Source: Dehalococcoidia bacterium (GTDB lineage: Bacteria; Chloroflexota; Dehalococcoidia; Dehalococcoidales; DAOWLH01). Taken from it: a stretch of 7,393 bases of DNA. The position numbers and the translations under genes were made by a program. Location: the NCBI GenBank assembly GCA_030638985.1, contig DAOWDO010000011.1, positions 1 to 7,393 of the forward strand, in the 5' to 3' direction. The notes beneath the pieces are model-generated. The model did no database searches. It saw only the letters and a program-made list of their open reading frames with translations, and was not told the DNA's origin. Shown in pieces: positions 6,238-7,393 of this stretch. Numbering within the stretch: the first letter of the stretch is position 1; each line of letters opens with the position of its first letter.

Positions 6238-6924
6238 ATGAGGGAAACCAAGATAAAAATCTGGGTATTTAGCCAGCAGCCACTCTTCCGCGAGGGCATC
6301 AGACAGTCCCTTGCTGCTGTATCTGACATAGAGATTGCCGGTGAAGCCAGTCTGACCGACAAGTTATCGCTGACTCTTGAAGTCATGCCGCCTGACGTGG
6401 CCATTGTCGATATTGATGCCTCCCCGGAAACAGGTCTTAACCTGGCCCATCGAATCAAGCAGGTTACCCCCAGTACTGCCGTCATCGTGCTATCGTCAAG
6501 CTCCAGTGATGACCATCTATTTCTGGCGATCAAAAACCGGTCTGCGGCCTATCTCAGTAAGAATATCAGCAGCCAAGAGCTGTCCAACGCCGTCAGGTCT
6601 GTTGCCGCCGGGGCACACCCGATAAACGAAAGTCTGAGCAATCGACCCAAGATAGCGCAGCACGTACTGCACCAGTTCCAGGAGCTGTCCCAGGAGCGAG
6701 AAGTCGAAAGCCTCATATCTCCCCTCACCTCGCGGGAGACGGAGGTTATCAACTATATGGCCCAGGGTTTTGCCAACAAGCAGATTGCCGTCAGATTAGA
6801 CATCAGTGAACAGACCATCAAGAATCACGTGACCTCCATTTTAAGCAAGCTGGACGCCAATGCCCGTACCGAAGCGGTGGTAAAGGCCATAAAACAGGGC
6901 CTGATTTCCATGGAACCGGACTAG
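6238..6924 (+). CDS. NarL/LuxR-type response regulator with an atypical receiver domain
   Basis: This 228-residue DNA-binding transcription regulator has an N-terminal receiver (about 5-125) and a C-terminal LuxR-type helix-turn-helix (about 160-225: LTSRETEVINYMAQGFANKQIA, then the recognition helix around SEQTIKNHV). The receiver keeps Asp58 as the phosphoacceptor position (AIVDID), Ser86 at the Thr/Ser switch and Lys108 (YLSKN). The acidic pair that binds magnesium, normally Asp-Asp just before HPLFREG, is replaced by Ser-Gln in FSQQPLFREG (11-20), so ordinary phosphorylation is doubtful. The ATG at 6238 is the first possible start after an in-frame TGA six bases upstream, and it puts the receiver strand at the N-terminus; no good Shine-Dalgarno is seen. 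No histidine kinase is in the window. It lies 45 bp after DUF4870 and may be co-transcribed. Targets unknown. Confidence 0.92.
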   Translation: MRETKIKIWVFSQQPLFREGIRQSLAAVSDIEIAGEASLTDKLSLTLEVMPPDVAIVDIDASPETGLNLAHRIKQVTPSTAVIVLSSSSSDDHLFLAIKNRSAAYLSKNISSQELSNAVRSVAAGAHPINESLSNRPKIAQHVLHQFQELSQEREVESLISPLTSRETEVINYMAQGFANKQIAVRLDISEQTIKNHVTSILSKLDANARTEAVVKAIKQGLISMEPD

Positions 6925-6975
6925 CGTCTTGGTTGCATCGTTTTAAGGTCACGTGTCCATACAAAAGAGGTGGTT

Positions 6976-7000
6976 GGCTGAAGTGTTACAGCCTCATTTC
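6976..7000 (+). terminator. Weak terminator-like hairpin after the response regulator gene
   Basis: GGCTG (6976-6980) pairs with CAGCC (6989-6993) over an 8-nt loop and is followed by TCATTTC, which is T-rich but broken. The stem is only 5 bp, so this is a tentative terminator for the rightward transcript. The rest of the 105-bp stretch between the genes shows no coding or other clear signal. Confidence 0.3.
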
Positions 7001-7008
7001 TTGTCATC

Positions 7009-7037
7009 GCCGGTAGGTTTAACTGCCGGCTACCGGC
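7009..7037 (-). repeat. Inverted repeat over the stop of the ribonucleotide reductase gene
   Basis: GCCGGTAG (7009-7016) and CTACCGGC (7030-7037) are perfect 8-bp inverted copies with a 13-nt loop, and the second arm contains the reductase stop codon. An alternative pairing uses the GCCGGC inside the loop. No T run follows on the minus strand, so it is only a possible 3'-end structure (terminator-like or stabilising). Confidence 0.4.
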
Positions 7038-7393
7038 ATGAGGCGGCTTCGGCGGCGAACCTCTGGTCTATCAGGTCCAGGCCCACTTGTCCGGTGCATA
7101 GTGGCTGTTGTCGGCGGCTGCCATCACGATAGACGGTTATCCCTTTAAGCCCTTCCTCATAAGCCATCCGGTAGACTTTGGCGACATCTTCTCGGGTGGC
7201 TGCATGCGGCAGGTTGACCGTCTTGGAGACGGCGTTGTCCGTGTGTCTCTGGAAAGCGGCCTGCATCCGGATGTGCCATCGGGTGTCTATATCGTGAGCG
7301 GTGACCAGAAGTTGCCTCATTGGCCTGGGGACATCTGCAAGATCGGACAGGCGGATACCGGATACCAGCTTCTTGATGAGTTCTTCAGAGTAG
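7030..7393 (-). CDS. nrdJ: Class II (adenosylcobalamin-dependent) ribonucleotide reductase, C-terminal fragment
   Basis: This enzyme makes deoxynucleotides from ribonucleotides using vitamin B12. The frame is open to the right edge; 120 residues are visible, beginning YSEELIKKLVSGI. The block from VTAHDID through WHIRMQAAFQRHTDNAVSKTVNLP is the strongly conserved end of the class II barrel, and EGLKGITVYRDGSR closes it. An ATG at 7320 lies within this conserved region and is an internal methionine, not the start. After VYRDGSR only about 29 residues remain, with two isolated cysteines (LCTG and the final SCR) and none of the CxxC-type redox or zinc motif common at the end of this family. The gene converges with the response regulator. 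Identity is very likely; whether the short tail is normal for this lineage or reflects a change at the stop cannot be told here. Confidence 0.92.
   Translation of the reverse strand, partial: YSEELIKKLVSGIRLSDLADVPRPMRQLLVTAHDIDTRWHIRMQAAFQRHTDNAVSKTVNLPHAATREDVAKVYRMAYEEGLKGITVYRDGSRRQQPLCTGQVGLDLIDQRFAAEAASCR

Noticed and set aside
5916..6533. A 205-codon minus-strand frame across the DUF4870 and regulator genes
   Set aside because: It overlaps two well-supported genes and has no recognisable domain.
7030..7320. A complete 96-residue gene starting at the ATG at 7320
   Set aside because: The frame is open to the window edge and the residues before the ATG match the reductase, so the gene is only cut by the window.

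Overview
The window looks like ordinary chromosomal DNA from a GC-rich bacterium, most likely a member of the Chloroflexota (Dehalococcoidia-like). This is inferred from the protein types together: a type-2 isoleucyl-tRNA synthetase, a stand-alone TrpB2, a geranylgeranyl-reductase-family flavoprotein, a DUF4870 membrane protein and a B12-dependent ribonucleotide reductase. I see no mobile element, CRISPR array, tRNA or rRNA.

Layout from left to right. The 3' part of ileS (+) enters from the left edge and ends 1 bp from the end of a convergent HtrA-type serine protease gene (-). That protease has its own sigma70-like promoter and a shorter start than the longest reading frame suggests. Upstream of it on the same strand is trpB2 (-), starting at TTG behind a very good Shine-Dalgarno and closed by a strong hairpin terminator. 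A divergent promoter region (3635-3791) separates trpB2 from a rightward group: a GGR-family FAD oxidoreductase followed 6 bp later by an unusual GreA-like protein. Next come a small DUF4870 membrane protein with its own promoter and, 45 bp on, a NarL/LuxR-type response regulator. The 3' end of a class II ribonucleotide reductase gene (-) enters from the right edge and converges on the regulator.

The genes are mostly independent housekeeping or regulatory units rather than one pathway. The most interesting object is the 271-residue protein at 4977-5792. It joins a tyrosine-recombinase-type core-binding (SAM-like) DNA-binding domain to a complete Gre factor, including the two acidic residues at the coiled-coil tip, and it lacks any recombinase catalytic domain. 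Secondary points are a response regulator whose receiver has lost the acidic metal-binding pair, a ribonucleotide reductase whose C-terminus shows no CxxC-type redox pair before the stop, and inverted repeats built into two promoters.
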